From CAYUCY01 sp964443525 (GTDB lineage Bacteria > Pseudomonadota > Alphaproteobacteria > Caedimonadales > Caedimonadaceae), in the NCBI GenBank assembly GCA_964443525.1, contig CAYUCY010000060.1:1-9217 (forward strand): a stretch of DNA of 9,217 bases, given 5' to 3'. The notes beneath the pieces were generated by a model. The model was not told the DNA's origin. It was given only the letters and a program-made list of their open reading frames with translations, and made no database searches. Made by a program: the position numbers and the translations under genes. Positions 6,695 through 9,217 of this stretch are shown here, in pieces; the first letter of the stretch is position 1; each line of letters opens with the position of its first letter.

Positions 6695-6760
6695 ATGGAT
6701 CTGGAGGAGCGCATCGAGCAGGAAAAGACCAAAGAATCTTCCGTTCAGGAAGCTGCTTGA
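6695..6760 (+). other. Tiny ORF, possible gene remnant (21 residues)
   Basis: An ATG-started frame encodes MDLEERIEQEKTKESSVQEAA followed by TGA. It sits between the terminator and the end of the convergent ATPase gene. No Shine-Dalgarno is evident, and an in-frame stop lies just upstream at 6680-6682. The acidic, helix-like composition resembles the tail of a real protein, so it may be the 3' scrap of a deleted gene. It could equally be chance. Confidence 0.2.
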
Positions 6761-6782
6761 TTTTAGAAAGACTTATCCGGAA

Positions 6783-9217
6783 TTAGAAGGGGCCAGAGCG
6801 ATAGAGCCATCTCTTCATACCTTCTGCCGCTGCTAAATAGGCGCAGACAACCATGAAAAGAACAGCGTAAAATAAGAACGGTGGTCGTACGAATTCGAAT
6901 GTTTGACCTAAAAAGGTAAAAGGGATCAGAGCTGCGATAAGTACAAGAATGACAGATAAAGTTGCAAGAAGCGGATGCAGTTTTGCTTTCCAGAAAGGCT
7001 TGTACGTTCGGATAACAAAAATAATCAAGATTTGCGTGGTGAGAGATTCAACGAACCACCCTGTTTGAAAAAGTGCTTGGTCTGCTTGGAAGACCTTGAG
7101 CAAAATAAAAAAAGTTACAAAATCAAAAAGCGAGCTGGTTAACCCCATAACAATCATGAAGCGCATGATCGACTTCATGTTCCAGGCATGGGGGGTTTGG
7201 AACTGTTCCTCATCTACATAATCAAGAGGAATCGCAGTTTCGGAAACATCATATAAAAAGTTATTTAAAAGGATTTGAAGTGGCAGCATCGGGAGAAAGG
7301 GAAGAAAGAGAGCGGCACCGGCCATGCTGAACATATTACCGAAGTTTGAACTTGTCATCATCCGTAGATACTTCATGATATTAGCAAAGGTTCTTCTTCC
7401 TTCCATCACGCCTTGAAAAACAGCATGAAGATCGTGTTTGAGCAAAATAAGGTCGGAGGCTTCTCGTGCCACGTCCGCTGCCTTATCAACGGAAATGCCG
7501 ACGTCGGCGCTTAAAAGAGAAGGAGCGTCATTAATCCCATCACCCAAATATCCAACGACATTTCCGTGCGCTTTAAAGCATTCAATAATTCTTTTTTTCT
7601 GTGAAGGAGTTACCCGACAAAAAAGATTTGATTTTAACACTTTATTATTAAAAGCTTCTTCGCTTAAATTATTTATTTCGGATCCTGTAAGGATGCCTGT
7701 TACAGGGAATTCGAGGGACTTACAAAGGTGAAGCGTTACTTTCTCGTTATCCCCGGTTACGATTTTAAGGTCGATATTGGCTTGACGAAGCGACTGAATG
7801 ATTTCACTTACACCTGCCTTCATCGGGTCATAGAAGAGAGCAAACCCTGCAAAGACTAAGTGAGTTTCTTTATAAATCATTTCTTTTTTCTCAATCGTTT
7901 TGGCATCTCGCCATCCGATACCGAGAATGCGATATCCTTGTTCAGAATAAGCCTCGAAAAGATTCAGGATTTCTTCCCGTTTTTTGGGAGTCAGTTCCAA
8001 GACTTCATGATTGTCGGGAACCTCAAAGTGAGTGGCGAGGCTGAGAATATCCTCTGGAGCTCCTTTTATAAACAGATATCGGTTTCCGTCATTTCGATTC
8101 TCTAGAATGACTGAGACGCGTCTTCTCTCAAAATCATAAGGGATTTCATCAATTTTGATCCAGGAGTCGGTGTTAATGCTTTCATGTGTTAGAATGGCTG
8201 TATCTAGGGGATTCTTAATCCCCGATTCGAAAAAGCTGTTTAAATAAGCAATTTCCAGGACTCGTTCGCTTTCACTTCCATCTGTATTCAGATGCTTGGC
8301 AAGTTTGATTTTTGCTTCTGTAAGTGTCCCTGTCTTGTCCGTGCAAAGCAAATTCATACTTCCAAGGTCATGAATGGCCGAAAGTCTTTTTACAATGACC
8401 TTTCTTTTTGCGAGTTGTGTGGCGCCTCTCGCAAGTGAGACCGACGAAATCATGGGAAGAAACTCAGGCGTCATACCGACCGCTAAAGCCAGGGCGAAAA
8501 GGAGGGTGTCTAACCACGGTCTCAAAATAAAGGTATTGGCGATAACCACGAAAAGAACAAGAAAAACGGTTAGCTTCATAAGAAGGTAACCGAATTTTCG
8601 AGTTCCCAGTTCAAAGGGAGTAGGGGGAGGTGCTTCAGAGACTGACTTAGCTATTTGACCGAAGAGAGTTGCTTTTCCTGTCACGCAAACAATCATTTTG
8701 CCATCACCTGTTAATATGGAAGTTCCCATAAAAACCGAGTTTAAAGCATCAACCGATCCTTTCTTTTGTCGGAAGGTTATGGGTTTCTTTTCAACGGGAT
8801 AACTTTCACCTGTCAGGATTGCTTGGTTAACATAAAGATGGTGTGCCTCTAACAGTCTTCCGTCCGCAGGAACTAAGTCTCCTGGCGAAAGAAGCACGAT
8901 ATCTCCCGGAACCAGATTTTCAGTGGGTATTGATTTTTTACATCCGTCACGAAAAACGGTTGCTTGATTTGCAATTGATTTTTTGAGCTTTTCAGCCGCT
9001 CTTACAGCTTGATGTTCTTGCAGAAAATCAAGAGAAACACTTAACAAGATCATACATAGAATGATAAGAAAATCACCTCTCTCTCCTAAAACAAAAGAAA
9101 GAAAGGCAGATGCGATTAAAAGAAGGACTAAAGGATTATTAAACTTTTTAAGAAATGCTAATATTATATGATCTTGATCTTTTTGAGATACCGAGTTTTT
9201 TCCGTATCGCTTAAGCC
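6783..9217 (-). CDS. mgtA: Mg2+-transporting P-type ATPase (P3B, MgtA/MgtB-like), 5' end beyond window
   Basis: An inner-membrane pump that imports Mg2+ using ATP. The frame is open from the window edge (first complete codon at 9215): 54 residues precede the internal ATG at 9053 and read as authentic family sequence (LKRYGKNSVS, then FNNPLVLLLI as helix 1), so 9053 is not the start. Numbering from 9215, 810 residues are visible: TGES (135-138) in the actuator domain, PEFLP (about 251-255) in helix 4, the phosphorylated Asp in DKTGT (293-297), nucleotide-binding KGAPED (384-389), TGDN (487-490) and GDGIND (558-563). The family-typical PMLPLQILLNNFLYDVSETAIPLD segment follows in helices 5-6, written here only by its ends: PMLPLQ to AIPLD (about 642-664). 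The C-terminal helices are complete. About 50-80 N-terminal residues are missing. Its 5' leader, where Mg2+ control would act, is not in view. Confidence 0.95.
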   Translation of the reverse strand, partial: LKRYGKNSVSQKDQDHIILAFLKKFNNPLVLLLIASAFLSFVLGERGDFLIILCMILLSVSLDFLQEHQAVRAAEKLKKSIANQATVFRDGCKKSIPTENLVPGDIVLLSPGDLVPADGRLLEAHHLYVNQAILTGESYPVEKKPITFRQKKGSVDALNSVFMGTSILTGDGKMIVCVTGKATLFGQIAKSVSEAPPPTPFELGTRKFGYLLMKLTVFLVLFVVIANTFILRPWLDTLLFALALAVGMTPEFLPMISSVSLARGATQLAKRKVIVKRLSAIHDLGSMNLLCTDKTGTLTEAKIKLAKHLNTDGSESERVLEIAYLNSFFESGIKNPLDTAILTHESINTDSWIKIDEIPYDFERRRVSVILENRNDGNRYLFIKGAPEDILSLATHFEVPDNHEVLELTPKKREEILNLFEAYSEQGYRILGIGWRDAKTIEKKEMIYKETHLVFAGFALFYDPMKAGVSEIIQSLRQANIDLKIVTGDNEKVTLHLCKSLEFPVTGILTGSEINNLSEEAFNNKVLKSNLFCRVTPSQKKRIIECFKAHGNVVGYLGDGINDAPSLLSADVGISVDKAADVAREASDLILLKHDLHAVFQGVMEGRRTFANIMKYLRMMTSSNFGNMFSMAGAALFLPFLPMLPLQILLNNFLYDVSETAIPLDYVDEEQFQTPHAWNMKSIMRFMIVMGLTSSLFDFVTFFILLKVFQADQALFQTGWFVESLTTQILIIFVIRTYKPFWKAKLHPLLATLSVILVLIAALIPFTFLGQTFEFVRPPFLFYAVLFMVVCAYLAAAEGMKRWLYRSGPF

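Noticed and set aside
1..9217. Insertion sequences, prophage, tRNA or toxin-antitoxin pairs
   Set aside because: I looked for transposase or integrase motifs, target-site duplications, tRNA cloverleaf features and paired small ORFs and found none that hold up.

Overview
The window looks like chromosomal DNA from an alphaproteobacterium. The best marker is a GapR (DUF2312) gene, a chromatin protein largely confined to that class. The pyruvate kinase and the ABC1/UbiB kinase also read like alphaproteobacterial versions. A moderately AT-rich sequence, a repeat-rich possible effector and an orphan secreted protein would fit a host-associated lineage such as Holosporales, but that placement is inference and no rRNA or other phylogenetic marker is present.

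Layout. Bases 1-631 (+) hold the 3' end of a gene for a helical repeat protein whose 5' end lies outside the window; part of it was duplicated recently. Bases 632-919 are a gene-free gap between convergent genes. Bases 920-5325 (-) form a compact four-gene operon transcribed in the order DMT/EamA transporter, pyruvate kinase, ABC1/UbiB-family kinase, O-methyltransferase, with overlaps or a 2-base gap at each junction. A 99-base divergent region separates it from gapR (+), which has a good sigma70-type promoter and Shine-Dalgarno. Next is an AT-rich orphan gene for an exported coiled-coil protein (+), closed by a strong bidirectional terminator at 6640-6670. From 6783 to the window edge runs a large Mg2+-transporting P-type ATPase (-). 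Its reading frame stays open to base 9217, so it is cut by the window and does not begin at the internal ATG at 9053.

How the genes fit together. Pyruvate kinase supplies pyruvate and ATP at the end of glycolysis. The ABC1/UbiB-like kinase belongs to a family tied to ubiquinone metabolism, so the operon may couple carbon flux, lipid or quinone metabolism and small-molecule methylation, but the transporter and methyltransferase substrates cannot be read from sequence. GapR and MgtA are ordinary housekeeping genes. The repeat protein and the exported coiled-coil protein are the only parts not explained by known families. I do not see a convincing new multi-gene system here.
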